DNA of 64,000 nt from Bacteroidales bacterium (GTDB taxonomy: Bacteria; Bacteroidota; Bacteroidia; Bacteroidales; Muribaculaceae): contig CAJTFH010000014.1 of NCBI GenBank assembly GCA_910575545.1, positions 1 through 64,000 on the forward strand, in the 5' to 3' direction. This document shows, piece by piece, positions 55,305 through 64,000 of the stretch. The notes under the pieces are model-generated. The model did no database searches. It was not told the origin of the DNA and was given only the letters and a program-made list of their open reading frames with translations. The translations under genes were made by a program, and so were the position numbers. How positions within the stretch are numbered: the first letter of the stretch is position 1; the number at the start of each line of letters is the position of its first letter.

Positions 55305-56888
55305 ATGTCACCCTACTCAATTCTTTGGGCCGACGATGAAATCGACCTCCTGAAGCCCCACATCTTGTTTCTCCGCTCTAAAGGCTACGATCCCGTGACA
55401 GTCAACAACGGCCGCGACGCACTTGAACTTGTGGCCGCAAGGCATTTCGACCTCGTAATACTCGACGAAAACATGCCGGGTCTGACTGGCCTCGAAACCC
55501 TTCAGCGCATCAAAGAAATAGCCCCTCAGACACCGGTAATAATGATTACCAAAAGCGAAGAGGAAAACATTATGGATCAGGCTGTCGGCAACAACATCGC
55601 CGACTACCTGATCAAACCGGTGAATCCAAACCAGATTCTCCTATCCATCAAAAAAAATCTCCACAGCGACAAACTCGTATCGCAGACAGCGGCTGCCGAC
55701 TACCAGCAGGATTTCTCCCGTTTGTCAATGCAAATCAACGATGCACGCACAATCACCGACTTCTACAGTGTCTACGAAAAACTCGTAAACTGGGAATTAC
55801 GCCTGGCATCGACAGAGACCAACATGGATGAAATGCTGAAAATGCAGAAATCCGACGCTGACTCAACTTTTTATAAATTCATAAAACGGAACTACGAAGA
55901 CTGGGTGGCGGCACTTCCATCGGCTCTCGTCCCCACACGCACTGCCAATCCCGGCAACCGGCCTTTGATGAGCCCCGAAGTCTTTCCAAAAACCGTATTT
56001 CCCCTCCTCGACCAAGGCGAGAAAATATTCTTCATACTCATTGACAACTTCCGCCTTGACCTGTGGCTATCAATAAAACCTCTTCTCGCCGACTATTTCA
56101 CCTTCGAAGAGCAACTCTACACATCGATTCTTCCAACAGCAACCCAATATGCCCGCAACTCAATCTTCTCTGGCCTGATGCCGATCGACATCGCCAACCT
56201 CTTCCCTCATCTGTGGGTCGATGAAGATGAAGACGAAGGGAAAAACCTCAATGAAAGCGAACTGGTGCAAACCCTGTTCGAGCGCTTCCGCCGCCGGTGC
56301 AGATTCTCCTACAACAAAATCAACGATTCCAACGGCGGCGAACGCCTGTTGCGCGAGTTTGCCAACCTGGCTCAAAACGACCTGAACATCGTTGTGCTGA
56401 ACTTCATCGACATGCTTTCACACGCCCGCACCGAAAGCCGCATGATTCGCGAACTCGCGCGCACCGATGCCGCCTACCGCTCTCTGGCCGAATCATGGTT
56501 CCGCCATAGTTCCGCCCTTGAACTTTTCCGCCGCATAGCTGAGACCGGAGCAAAGGTCATTGTAACAACCGACCACGGCACAATCCGCGTAGACAGCCCC
56601 GTGAAAGTTGTGGGCGACAAAAACACCAACACAAACCTGCGCTATAAAGTGGGCAAGAACCTCGGATATAACCCTCGTCAGGTCTACGAAATCAAACGCC
56701 CCCAGCAATTCGGGCTACCTGCGCCAAACGTATCTTCTACCTACATATTTGCAGGAAACAACGATTTCTTTGCATACCCCAACAACTACAACTACTACGT
56801 TCAATACTATACCGACACCTTCCAGCACGGCGGCATCTCCCTCGAAGAGATGCTGATTCCGCTGGTAACTTTAACCCCTAAAAAATAA
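55305..56888 (+). CDS. porX: PorX-type response regulator with PglZ phosphatase-like domain
   Basis: A 527-residue two-component effector. The receiver domain has D10-D11 and the phospho-site Asp54 in [10 protein letters not shown], with Lys in YLIKP. A helical linker follows, then a PglZ/alkaline-phosphatase-type domain (about 240-520) with [29 protein letters not shown], and a metal-site-like [13 protein letters not shown]. PorX activates type IX secretion and is proposed to act on nucleotides. It has no DNA-binding domain. The cognate sensor PorY is not recognised here. Confidence 0.92.
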   Translation: MSPYSILWADDEIDLLKPHILFLRSKGYDPVTVNNGRDALELVAARHFDLVILDENMPGLTGLETLQRIKEIAPQTPVIMITKSEEENIMDQAVGNNIADYLIKPVNPNQILLSIKKNLHSDKLVSQTAAADYQQDFSRLSMQINDARTITDFYSVYEKLVNWELRLASTETNMDEMLKMQKSDADSTFYKFIKRNYEDWVAALPSALVPTRTANPGNRPLMSPEVFPKTVFPLLDQGEKIFFILIDNFRLDLWLSIKPLLADYFTFEEQLYTSILPTATQYARNSIFSGLMPIDIANLFPHLWVDEDEDEGKNLNESELVQTLFERFRRRCRFSYNKINDSNGGERLLREFANLAQNDLNIVVLNFIDMLSHARTESRMIRELARTDAAYRSLAESWFRHSSALELFRRIAETGAKVIVTTDHGTIRVDSPVKVVGDKNTNTNLRYKVGKNLGYNPRQVYEIKRPQQFGLPAPNVSSTYIFAGNNDFFAYPNNYNYYVQYYTDTFQHGGISLEEMLIPLVTLTPKK

Positions 56889-56896
56889 CAACGGAA

Positions 56897-57331
56897 ATGA
56901 CCCATACAATCAACATCCCCTCCATCGAATCCCTGCCTCAGGCAGCCAAGGAATTTGCAGCCCTGATGGGCGATGAAACCGTCTACGCTTTCCGGGGCGA
57001 GATGGGTGCGGGCAAAACCACATTCATCCGCGAGCTTTGCCGCGCACTCGGCGTCGAAGACGACCTCGCCAACTCACCATCATTCTCGATTATCAACGAA
57101 TACCGTTCCGACAAAACCGCCGAACTCATCTATCATTTCGACCTCTACCGCCTCGAATCGGTCGATGACGCCCTCGAAATCGGTGTTGAGGACTATTTCG
57201 ACTCAGGCGCACTCTGCCTGCTCGAATGGCCTGAACGGATTGAGCCTCTCCTCCCCGACGATACAGTTACCGTCAACGTCAACGTTAACCCAGACATGTC
57301 ACGCACAATGACTGTCGACATCCCCGACTGA
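56897..57331 (+). CDS. tsaE: tRNA threonylcarbamoyladenosine synthesis ATPase
   Basis: The ATPase that cycles TsaD and TsaB during t6A synthesis. The 144-residue product has the P-loop [16 protein letters not shown], the [10 protein letters not shown] motif and LLEWPERI. It begins 8 bases after porX and is immediately followed by birA. Confidence 0.95.
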   Translation: MTHTINIPSIESLPQAAKEFAALMGDETVYAFRGEMGAGKTTFIRELCRALGVEDDLANSPSFSIINEYRSDKTAELIYHFDLYRLESVDDALEIGVEDYFDSGALCLLEWPERIEPLLPDDTVTVNVNVNPDMSRTMTVDIPD

Positions 57332-58093
57332 ATGTCTTTCCCCATGAATCTGATAAAACTGCCTGAAACTGCCTCAACCAACACCTGGCTTAAAGAAAAC
57401 TGCGCCACGCTGCCTCACGGCTCCGTGGCGCTGACCGACAACCAAACCGCCGGTCGCGGGCAGAGAGGAAACTCATGGGAAGCCGAACCGGGCAAAAACC
57501 TCACTTGCTCCATTCTCCTGAGGCCGGTTGCCCTCCACCCCTCCCGGCAGTTCCTCATATCCGAAATCGTATCCCTTGCGGTAGTCGAAACCCTTCGTGA
57601 ACTCCTTTCTCCCCACATTTCACCCGACCGCATTAAAGTGAAATGGCCCAACGACATCTACGTGGATAACCTCAAAATCGCGGGCATACTCATCGAACAC
57701 TCAATAAGCTCCGCCGAAATCATCCACACCATAGCCGGAATCGGGCTAAATGTCAATCAGACCCGTTTCCTCTCCCCGGCACCCAATCCGGTGAGCATGG
57801 CAAACCTTGCGTCACGCCCCTTCCCCATCCCCGACATACTCCGGTCTGTCGCCGGGCCGATAATCTCTCGCCTCTCCAACCCGATTGACGATGCCGCTGC
57901 CAATCAGATACATTCGGCCTACCTCTCTGCCCTATGGCGGGGCGACGGTCGGCAACACCCGTTTCAGACACCCGATGGTAGCAGTTTCCTCGCAGCCATC
58001 CACACCGTCAGCCCATCGGGTCTACTCACTCTCCGTCACTCCGACGGCTCTCTCTCAACCTATGCATTCAAAGAAATTTCATTTACACTTTAA
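57332..58093 (+). CDS. birA: Biotin-[acetyl-CoA-carboxylase] ligase
   Basis: It activates biotin as biotinyl-AMP and attaches it to carboxylase carriers. The 253-residue enzyme lacks the N-terminal winged helix, so it does not repress the bio operon. Motifs are STNTWLKENC, TAGRGQRGNSWEAEPGKNL, VKWPNDIYVDNLKIAGIL and GIGLNVN. It starts right after the tsaE stop (TGA-ATG); Met5 at 57344 is also possible. Confidence 0.95.
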   Translation: MSFPMNLIKLPETASTNTWLKENCATLPHGSVALTDNQTAGRGQRGNSWEAEPGKNLTCSILLRPVALHPSRQFLISEIVSLAVVETLRELLSPHISPDRIKVKWPNDIYVDNLKIAGILIEHSISSAEIIHTIAGIGLNVNQTRFLSPAPNPVSMANLASRPFPIPDILRSVAGPIISRLSNPIDDAAANQIHSAYLSALWRGDGRQHPFQTPDGSSFLAAIHTVSPSGLLTLRHSDGSLSTYAFKEISFTL

Positions 58094-58134
58094 AACCACA
58101 AACCAATTCACCCCCCATCAGTACCATTATCCCG

Positions 58135-59061
58135 ATGAAAATACGCAATATCACATTTCTGCTGACCATCTTCATGGCTTCAATTGCCGCCATGTCTGCT
58201 CAAGATGCCGTTTTTAACGTGGCCACATACAATATCCGCCAGCTCAACGACGGCGACACCCGCGCCGGCAACGGATGGCAACAGCGCGCCCCGATAATCG
58301 CACAGCTCGCCCTCTTCCACGATTTCGACATTTTCGGCACTCAGGAAGGGTTCAAACAGCAGCTCGACGACCTCAAAGCTGCAATGCCCGGTTATGAATA
58401 TATCGGACGCGGACGCGACGACGGCAAAGATGCAGGCGAACACTCAGCAATCTTCTACCGCACAGACCTGTTCTCGCTGCTCGACAGCGGCGATTTCTGG
58501 CTCTCCGAAACACCCGACCGCCCCGGCCTCGGATGGGATGCCGCATGTGTGCGCATCTGCACCTGGGGCAGATTCCTCCATAAACCCTCAGGCAAGCAAT
58601 TCCTCTTCTATAACCTCCACATGGATCATGTAGGCACAACCGCACGCATAGAAAGCGCCAAACTCATCAAACAGAAAATCCATGACCTCGGCCGCGACCT
58701 ACCCGTCTTCGTCACCGGCGACTTCAATGTCGATCAGTTCAGCCCATCATATGCCACAATTACAGAGGGGAACACTCTCGTTGATGCACACTCCGCAGCC
58801 TCACAAGTCTACGAGCTTAACGGAACATTCAACAACTACAGCACCGACGGCTACACCACCTCCCGCATCGACCACATCTTTGTCAGCCCGAATATCAAGG
58901 TAGAAAAATACGGAATCCTGACCGACACATACCGAACACCTGCCTCAACCGCCGACACACAGGATGCCCCCAATGCACCTTCCGAAATCGGGATAACAAC
59001 CGTCATCCCCCGCACCCCCTCCGACCACTTCCCCGTCAAGACCCGCATACATCTCCCCTGA
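58135..59061 (+). CDS. Secreted endonuclease/exonuclease/phosphatase-family hydrolase
   Basis: A 308-residue exported metal-dependent phosphodiesterase or nuclease. The signal peptide ends near SAQ. The EEP motifs are complete: ATYNIRQLND, TQEGFKQQ (metal Glu), YNLHMDHVG, VTGDFNVD, RIDHIFVS and the final PSDHFPVKTRI. Possible substrates are nucleic acid, phospholipid or sugar phosphates; sequence does not decide. It follows birA on the same strand. Confidence 0.87.
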   Translation: MKIRNITFLLTIFMASIAAMSAQDAVFNVATYNIRQLNDGDTRAGNGWQQRAPIIAQLALFHDFDIFGTQEGFKQQLDDLKAAMPGYEYIGRGRDDGKDAGEHSAIFYRTDLFSLLDSGDFWLSETPDRPGLGWDAACVRICTWGRFLHKPSGKQFLFYNLHMDHVGTTARIESAKLIKQKIHDLGRDLPVFVTGDFNVDQFSPSYATITEGNTLVDAHSAASQVYELNGTFNNYSTDGYTTSRIDHIFVSPNIKVEKYGILTDTYRTPASTADTQDAPNAPSEIGITTVIPRTPSDHFPVKTRIHLP

Positions 59062-59170
59062 TTATCCCTCCACCCCTCTCTCCTTCTCTAATCCCCTTCC
59101 TTTCTCCAACCTTTTCACTATCCCTCTGCTCCTCCATCTTCTCTTCCGACCCGTCCCGTCTCCCCCTACC

Positions 59171-59290
59171 CATGCCTCGAAGAGGCTTGATTGTGGTTAA
59201 CCCCACGCTGAGCCGCGTCTGCGGCGGTGCGTGGGGCGTCTGCATCCCTCCCCCTCTCTAATTTACATCGAAGAGGTTAGCTCGTGGTAA
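59171..59290. repeat. REP-like element: 36-base hairpin flanked by imperfect direct repeats
   Basis: CCCCACGC (59201-59208) pairs with GCGTGGGG (59229-59236), with an inner GCCGC/GCGGC stem. The flanks TCGAAGAGGCTT-GTGGTTAAC and TCGAAGAGGTTA-GTGGTAAC are direct repeats. It lies between convergent genes. Confidence 0.65.
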
Positions 59291-59301
59291 CAAATCCCGC
59301 C

Positions 59302-59787
59302 CTATAAATAAGGCTCCTCTGCTCTCCCCTCCTGCCTTACCTTAAACTCTCCTTCAAAGCTATACACCGGCACATCCAGCTCAATATACCCCATCGGCAC
59401 ATCCCCGCCTACATTCGACACCACAACCTTCACCACCCCGCTGCGTGGTTCTTTAGATAGATTCCTCACACATTCCAACTGATATATCCAGTCATAATAC
59501 CATTTGCCAACCTGCAGGCTCTCGTTTCTGTTGATGCTAACCCATTCCGGTTTCTCCACAATCATAAAATAACACGGTGAAAAAGTCGTTATAATCTTCG
59601 GCCACTCATCCTCTGGAGTCAATCTGCTTCCATCGCTGTCAAACTCCATATCATGGAAATCAAACTCCACTCCAATCTCAAAATTCGGTTCTTCAAATAT
59701 AAACTCAGGGTCGCCGCAGCCCCAAAGCCCCGCACAGGCAGCTACGCCAGACACCACACCAACAACAAATTTATATATCGATTTCAT
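59302..59787 (-). CDS. Small lipoprotein of unknown function
   Basis: I do not recognise a family. The 161-residue product has a lipobox ending at Cys24 (GLWGC). The body is beta-rich, and the last stretch (GEFKVRQEGRAEE) resembles the end of BACON-type Ig domains. It follows the LRR-caspase gene by 20 bases on the same strand, so it is probably cotranscribed. A role as surface partner of the caspase is possible but not shown. Confidence 0.6.
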   Translation of the reverse strand: MKSIYKFVVGVVSGVAACAGLWGCGDPEFIFEEPNFEIGVEFDFHDMEFDSDGSRLTPEDEWPKIITTFSPCYFMIVEKPEWVSINRNESLQVGKWYYDWIYQLECVRNLSKEPRSGVVKVVVSNVGGDVPMGYIELDVPVYSFEGEFKVRQEGRAEEPYL

Positions 59788-59807
59788 ATCAATAAATACT
59801 AATCATA

Positions 59808-61229
59808 TCATTTCAGTTTCATCGACTCCCACTGGTCTGACAGCTGCAACGACGCGCTGACCGCCGGCAGCTGGATCTTCCTGTTCACGACCACAGACTG
59901 CTGTGCCACATTCGTCGATAAATGTTCATAGAGGTCGCCCAATGTCACATCACCCTTAGTTTCCTGAAGTTTCTCAAGCAGATAATAGGTGAATATCCCG
60001 TGACCTTTCTCCTTATACGGATAAGCCGTCTGGTCACCAGACGCCGCCGAGAATACAACCATATTACCCTTCGGGCGAACCGAAGCGCTTTTGATTTTAA
60101 CACCGCGCGCAGCCATCAGCATTCCTTCTCCGCGTTGAGAGCCACTGAAGCATGCATCAAGGAACACAACAACCGACCGCGCTCCAAGACCTCCCAGACG
60201 CTCGTAGAGTTTCGCCAGCGGGAAGCACACCTCGGTCATCGAGCCGTCTGCATCAACTGGCATCAGATAGGCAGACCGGTCACGCTCGTCAGGTATACCG
60301 TGGCCCGCATAATAAAACATGATGTCAACGTCACCGCCATATGCCTCCGTTATCGCCGTAATATCTTTCAGCGCTCCCAACATGTCGCCATATGTCGCAT
60401 TCTCATAACGCCGGATATTGCTCTCCGGAAGCCCCAACGTGCGGTGACAGTAATCCGCAAACACCCGGGCATCCTTTGCAGCGAACTCAACCCCGGCAAC
60501 TCCGTTGCGATAATCCTCATTGCCGATTATCACAGCAAAACGGTTACGGCTCTCCGTGGCCGACCTCGGTATGTTACGGTCAACTTCACACTCAGGCACC
60601 TCCTTGGCTTGCGGTTTCGTCCCGTCTGGTGCAGCAACCGGCGCCGAGCTTATTGCCGATGCTGCAGCCAGCAGCACCTCGTCGGGATTCGATGCTTCCA
60701 AAAACGGGATTTCAGCTGCAAACGGCACCTCGGGGCACTTCCTGAATGCCATGGTCAAGGCATACGCCGGATATTCAAGCCTGTTTCCCCTCACCTCGCG
60801 CAACTTAATACAACCCTTAAACGGCCCGTTCCCACCGAACCCATAATTCTCCACCGGAATATCAACCCTTGCCTGGTCAGGCAAAACAATACTCTCCAGG
60901 TTCTCACACCCCTCGAATGCATTCATCCCTATCCGCTTAACTGAATTCGGAAGCTTTACCGACTTCACATACTTTGCCCCTTTGAATCCGCGCCCTTCAA
61001 CCGACGTAACCGAATAAGGTAATCCGTCAATCAAGACCTGTTCCACAACCTCGAGTTCTGCCAGCCCCTTATCGCGAGAATCCGCAATGCAGCAGCTTAC
61101 TTCTGTATTTCCACGTGTGGTATATTTTACACCGTTTACAGTCACCGTTGCCCCATACACCGGAACAAGCATCACAGCGGCAAGCACCACCACAAATATC
61201 CGGTTTCTCATCTCTCTGAAAGTCTCCAT
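59808..61229 (-). CDS. Secreted BspA-type LRR protein with caspase-family peptidase
   Basis: About 473 residues from ATG 61229; ATG 61211 and 61253 are alternatives. The signal peptide is MRNRIFVVVLAAVMLVPVYG. Residues about 60-170 are LRR_5/BspA-like (VKSVKLPNSVKRIGMNAFEG, CENLESIVLP). A Pro/Ala linker leads to a caspase domain with His310 in YYAGHGIPD and Cys360 in FLDACFSGSQ, 50 residues apart as in the protein at 23321. The two caspase domains share many identities (AVIIxNEDY, LLPVDADG/LMPVDADG, GMLMAARGV). It sits in a three-gene minus operon. Confidence 0.85.
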   Translation of the reverse strand: METFREMRNRIFVVVLAAVMLVPVYGATVTVNGVKYTTRGNTEVSCCIADSRDKGLAELEVVEQVLIDGLPYSVTSVEGRGFKGAKYVKSVKLPNSVKRIGMNAFEGCENLESIVLPDQARVDIPVENYGFGGNGPFKGCIKLREVRGNRLEYPAYALTMAFRKCPEVPFAAEIPFLEASNPDEVLLAAASAISSAPVAAPDGTKPQAKEVPECEVDRNIPRSATESRNRFAVIIGNEDYRNGVAGVEFAAKDARVFADYCHRTLGLPESNIRRYENATYGDMLGALKDITAITEAYGGDVDIMFYYAGHGIPDERDRSAYLMPVDADGSMTEVCFPLAKLYERLGGLGARSVVVFLDACFSGSQRGEGMLMAARGVKIKSASVRPKGNMVVFSAASGDQTAYPYKEKGHGIFTYYLLEKLQETKGDVTLGDLYEHLSTNVAQQSVVVNRKIQLPAVSASLQLSDQWESMKLK

Positions 61230-61242
61230 TATTCCAGTCCTT

Positions 61243-61833
61243 TTAAAAATCAACTCCGATGCGCATCAAGAAGCCGAATGCATACTGCCTAACAAGAACC
61301 CGGCCATAATCATCTCTCCAACTGGAGTATGCCGATTTAATCCAATTACCAGTACCGGCCTCAACACGTCTAATTCTGACGCCGAGCGACACATTCAATC
61401 CTGTACGGCCTGTCAGATTGAATCGTACACCTCCGTTTATATTCCCATAAAAACCATTAGCCTTGGCAACCTGATAGCCGGCCCTCACATCAAAAAACGG
61501 AGTTATCTTTCTGCCGAAAAAATCCATACGCCACATGGCATACACCGGTATGCTACCCAGCTCTTCCCAATCTGAAATATCAAGTCGTCTACAGAATTCC
61601 GTCCCTATACCCACATAATGCTGCCTGCTCAACTGCACCCCATGCGTAGTTGACACCGCCATAGCAAATGCCACACCATCATACCCGTATGAGTCCATAG
61701 AGTTACCAGATGCATAAAACTCTTCCTGCAACTCCAATGCGGGAGCAACATCCACCATTCCCCTATAAGTCTGCGCCCTGCCGCTGACACATAACAGACT
61801 AATGCTAACAAGCAATAAACTCAACCTTTTCAT
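61243..61833 (-). CDS. Predicted outer-membrane beta-barrel protein
   Basis: A 196-residue protein with signal peptide MKRLSLLLVSISLLCVSGRAQ (start 61833; an ATG at 61848 is also in frame). Alternating aromatic strands such as GIGTEFCRRLDIS, IPVYAMWRMDFF and FFDVRAGYQVAK, and the C-terminal FGFLMRIGVDF ending in Phe, fit a small eight-stranded barrel. It is first in the LRR-caspase operon; the caspase start follows within 14 bases. Confidence 0.75.
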   Translation of the reverse strand: MKRLSLLLVSISLLCVSGRAQTYRGMVDVAPALELQEEFYASGNSMDSYGYDGVAFAMAVSTTHGVQLSRQHYVGIGTEFCRRLDISDWEELGSIPVYAMWRMDFFGRKITPFFDVRAGYQVAKANGFYGNINGGVRFNLTGRTGLNVSLGVRIRRVEAGTGNWIKSAYSSWRDDYGRVLVRQYAFGFLMRIGVDF

Positions 61834-61907
61834 TGCAACGGATGTCATATCTCAATCATATATTTTTTCATAGCAAATTATAACACACTCCTCCCAACCT
61901 GTAGTCG

Positions 61908-61939
61908 CAAAATTACATATATTTTCTCTACCCCCCCCC
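61908..61939 (-). promoter_or_regulatory. Promoter of the second caspase operon with G9 tract in the -33 region
   Basis: The minus strand reads nine G (61939-61931), 15 bases, then TAATTTTG (61915-61908). The G run covers the place of the -33 element, so slippage would change spacing. Confidence 0.5.
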
Positions 61940-62138
61940 TTTAACACTATTTAACCCAAAAACAGGCTGTAACCATTCAAATCCAGGAACCAAACTCACG
62001 AATTATACTCAGTCTGAAGGGATGCCCCCCTACATCCGCTGCTAATTCAAATCATCATCTCCCGCAATCTTACGGCACCGTGGTTCACCCCACTAAGATA
62101 ATGAGCACTTTATCGGCATTATACGCCTAAATTCCGCC

Positions 62139-62184
62139 ATAAAGCAGCCCCCCTCCGGCATAAACCAAAGGGGGGCTGCTTTAT
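62139..62184. terminator. Strong terminator after nuoN
   Basis: ATAAAGCAGCCCCCCT and AGGGGGGCTGCTTTAT form a 16-bp perfect stem with a 14-base loop, 17 bases beyond the nuoN stop. Confidence 0.85.
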
Positions 62185-62201
62185 GTTTTATCTACCGGCT
62201 G

Positions 62202-63668
62202 TTAGCCTATAAAAGCAAACATCGGGCTGTTGGCTGTGGCTTCGAGAATCGCATCGTAGAAGAAGCTTACAATACCCAAAGCAATCACACCGCCGACACA
62301 AATCCACAAACCAAGACGCTCGCTAAGTGCCGAGCGGAAAGTGGCAATCTGAGGCTCTTCGGGCGAAATATACATTGCCTTCACAACCAACAGATAGTAG
62401 TAGAGCGATGCGATGGTGTTGATCAAAGCGATAAGCACTAACACATATATCGCAATCGAACCCTGGTTGATGGCCGATGTGAAGATGAAGAATTTGCTGA
62501 AGAATCCGGCGAAGGGAGGAATACCTGCAAGCGAGAACATTGCAAGCATCATCGCACATGCAAGCCAGGGATTGGTTTTCGACAGACCGTTATAATCGGT
62601 CATATCAACTTTGCCGGTCTGGTTCTCAATAGCCCCGATAACGCCGAATGCTGCAAGGTTCGAGAAAATGTAAACAAGAATATAATACATCATGGCTGCA
62701 AGTCCCATCTCATTGCATCCCACAACGCCGAGCATGATATATCCGGCCTGTGAAATCGACGAGAACGCCAGGAAACGTTTCATGTTTTTCTGACGGATGG
62801 CAAACAGGTTACCTACCGTTATTGTCAGGATAATCAATGCATAGAGCATCCACTCCCAGGCTGCACTGTAGAACTGGCCGAAAGCCTGCACGAGGATTAC
62901 AAGAAACGCAAACGCTGCGGCGCCCTTTGAGATTACCGACAGATATGATGTCACAGAAGTCGGAGCACCCTGATAAACATCTGCTGTCCACAAGTGGAAC
63001 GGCACGAGCGACAGTTTGAAACCCACACCGGCAATCACAAACGCAAGAGCAACCACCAGCAAAGTGTCAACCTGACTGCCCAACTGCAGCGCGATGTCCT
63101 CAAAATAGAGCGAACCCGCAAGACCATACACAAACGACAGCCCCATCATGAAGATGGCCGATGAGAACACCGCCGTCAGAATATATTTGATAGCGGCCTC
63201 ATGGCTTTCGTAGCGGTTCTTATCCATTGCCACCATCGCAGCCAAAGGAAGTGATGCCGATTCCAGACCGATGACAAACAACAGGAAATGGCGTGCCGAA
63301 ATCATCAGATACATTCCGAAGAGCGTCACAAGCAACAACTCATAGAACTCTCCACGGCGCACAACCATCATATCCCCGTTAGTCCAACGCACCGACTGAA
63401 TCAACACGATGACAACACCCACATTCAATATGTTTTTAATCATCGAGCACACCGGCGATGTGCTATACATCCCGGCAAATGCATCAACGGTGCCAACATT
63501 GCCCCAGACGAAGCTCGCCACGGTAAAAATCGAAAACAATATGGCCGTGAAACCGGCTGTAGCGTTTAGAGCCTTTTTGGGCATGAACGTGTCGTAAAGG
63601 AATACCAGCAGGAAAACGAGCAACACACCGATCTCCTGTCTCATTGCAAGAAATTGAGAATAATCCAT
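62202..63668 (-). CDS. nuoN: NADH-quinone oxidoreductase subunit N
   Basis: A proton-pumping membrane subunit of complex I, 488 residues with about 14 helices. The Mrp-antiporter-like core has the lysine helices (GVGFKLSLVPFHLWTADVYQ, LAFSSISQAGYIMLG) and FSLAGIPPFAGFFSKF. It is the last gene of the nuo operon, ending at a terminator. Confidence 0.95.
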   Translation of the reverse strand: MDYSQFLAMRQEIGVLLVFLLVFLYDTFMPKKALNATAGFTAILFSIFTVASFVWGNVGTVDAFAGMYSTSPVCSMIKNILNVGVVIVLIQSVRWTNGDMMVVRRGEFYELLLVTLFGMYLMISARHFLLFVIGLESASLPLAAMVAMDKNRYESHEAAIKYILTAVFSSAIFMMGLSFVYGLAGSLYFEDIALQLGSQVDTLLVVALAFVIAGVGFKLSLVPFHLWTADVYQGAPTSVTSYLSVISKGAAAFAFLVILVQAFGQFYSAAWEWMLYALIILTITVGNLFAIRQKNMKRFLAFSSISQAGYIMLGVVGCNEMGLAAMMYYILVYIFSNLAAFGVIGAIENQTGKVDMTDYNGLSKTNPWLACAMMLAMFSLAGIPPFAGFFSKFFIFTSAINQGSIAIYVLVLIALINTIASLYYYLLVVKAMYISPEEPQIATFRSALSERLGLWICVGGVIALGIVSFFYDAILEATANSPMFAFIG

Positions 63669-63688
63669 CTTGTTCTGTTATTGGAAAT

Positions 63689-64000
63689 TTAGAGACCTAT
63701 GGCGCGGAAAAGCTCCGGGCTGAAGGTAAACTTGATTAACGACTCGAAGAAATTCGGGAAACAGCCTATGGCCGCAACGCTTACCACCAAGGTGATAACC
63801 GACAGACGCTCCCACCAGGTGGCATCCGTTAGCTGAAGATGGTGTTCATCCTGAACGGGGCCGAACAACAGCTTGCCGACAACGCGCAGGATATAGACTG
63901 CGGTAATAACAATCGAAGCACACGCAATGACAGTGAACACCAGTCGCAGAGAACCTGCCCCTGCAAGGAAATCCTTCATACCGGCCTCAAATGAGCCTAC
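63689..64000 (-). CDS. nuoM: NADH-quinone oxidoreductase subunit M, C-terminal part
   Basis: The frame is open to the window edge, so only about 103 C-terminal residues are present. Helices FTVIACASIVITAVYILRVV and LSVITLVVSVAAIGCFP match the end of NuoM, and the position next to nuoN is standard. An internal ATG at 63979 is not the start. Confidence 0.88.
   Translation of the reverse strand, partial: VGSFEAGMKDFLAGAGSLRLVFTVIACASIVITAVYILRVVGKLLFGPVQDEHHLQLTDATWWERLSVITLVVSVAAIGCFPNFFESLIKFTFSPELFRAIGL

Larger units (their letters stand above)
61834..62201. other. Intergenic region with promoter, G/C tract and terminator
   Basis: It holds the -7 word at 61908-61915, a nine-base C run at 61931-61939, a stretch of about 190 bases without visible features and the nuoN terminator at 62139-62184. 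Confidence 0.6.

Noticed and set aside
55305-56888. PglZ domain considered as part of a BREX-type defence system
   Set aside because: The receiver domain and the porW neighbour identify PorX; no brx or methylase genes are nearby.
59922-60944. 340-codon plus-strand ORF opposite the LRR-caspase
   Set aside because: It is antisense to a well-supported gene with intact catalytic motifs and has a His/Arg-rich composition typical of shadow frames.

Overview
The window looks like chromosome of a gut-type Bacteroidales, most likely Muribaculaceae or a close relative. The evidence is recurrent Bacteroidota -7 promoter words (TAnnTTTG, usually TAATTTTGC), a serine palmitoyltransferase, type IX secretion partners PorW and PorX, a de novo GDP-fucose pathway, and long secreted proteins with lipoboxes. 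Most genes are rich in GCC, GAC and CGC codons; two patches (about 10.75-12.87 kb, and dinD at 30.7-31.6 kb) look more AT-rich. I see no rRNA, tRNA or CRISPR array. The family-level assignment is inference.

Layout. 0.15-2.2 kb: GDP-fucose synthesis (gmd-fcl, minus). 2.3-4.6: PiT-family transporter (minus). 4.9-10.7: tripartite RND efflux operon. 10.7-12.9: an island with a structured leader, a secreted TonB-C-like protein and a broken integrase. 13.0-18.8: GH31 glycosidase, serine palmitoyltransferase behind a multi-hairpin leader, and a secreted Ig-like protein with a probable T9SS tail. 18.9-29.3: seven consecutive plus-strand genes for an envelope cluster: CHASE2 membrane sensor, FecR-like protein, beta-propeller with OmpA-like end, TPR-caspase, DUF4384 protein, small helical protein, transglutaminase-like protein. 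29.4-32.6: cinA, dinD, tsaD (minus). 32.7-38.9: ugd, ispD, recG, ndk, M23/LysM peptidase. 38.9-39.65: two near-identical 177-bp repeats. 39.7-44.4: fabF, acpP, truA, speA (minus). 44.5-48.1: apbE, then a response regulator and histidine kinase. 48.3-52.0: DUF389 protein, miaA, pepT (minus). 52.2-59.1: porW, porX, tsaE, birA and a secreted EEP-family hydrolase. 59.3-61.8: a second caspase operon (barrel, LRR-caspase, lipoprotein; minus). 62.2-64.0: nuoN and the 3' part of nuoM (minus).

The best candidate for an undescribed system is the 18.9-29.3 kb cluster. It places a caspase-fold peptidase, a transglutaminase-like enzyme, a WD40-type propeller and a CHASE2 sensor without an output domain in or near the periplasm. 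The propeller and the TPR-caspase share an extra module that I cannot name. A second caspase of the same subfamily, fused to a BspA-type LRR, lies 30 kb away between a predicted outer-membrane barrel and a lipoprotein. Both loci have a run of nine C/G bases upstream of their predicted promoter. These links are inference from sequence and gene order; no function has been shown.
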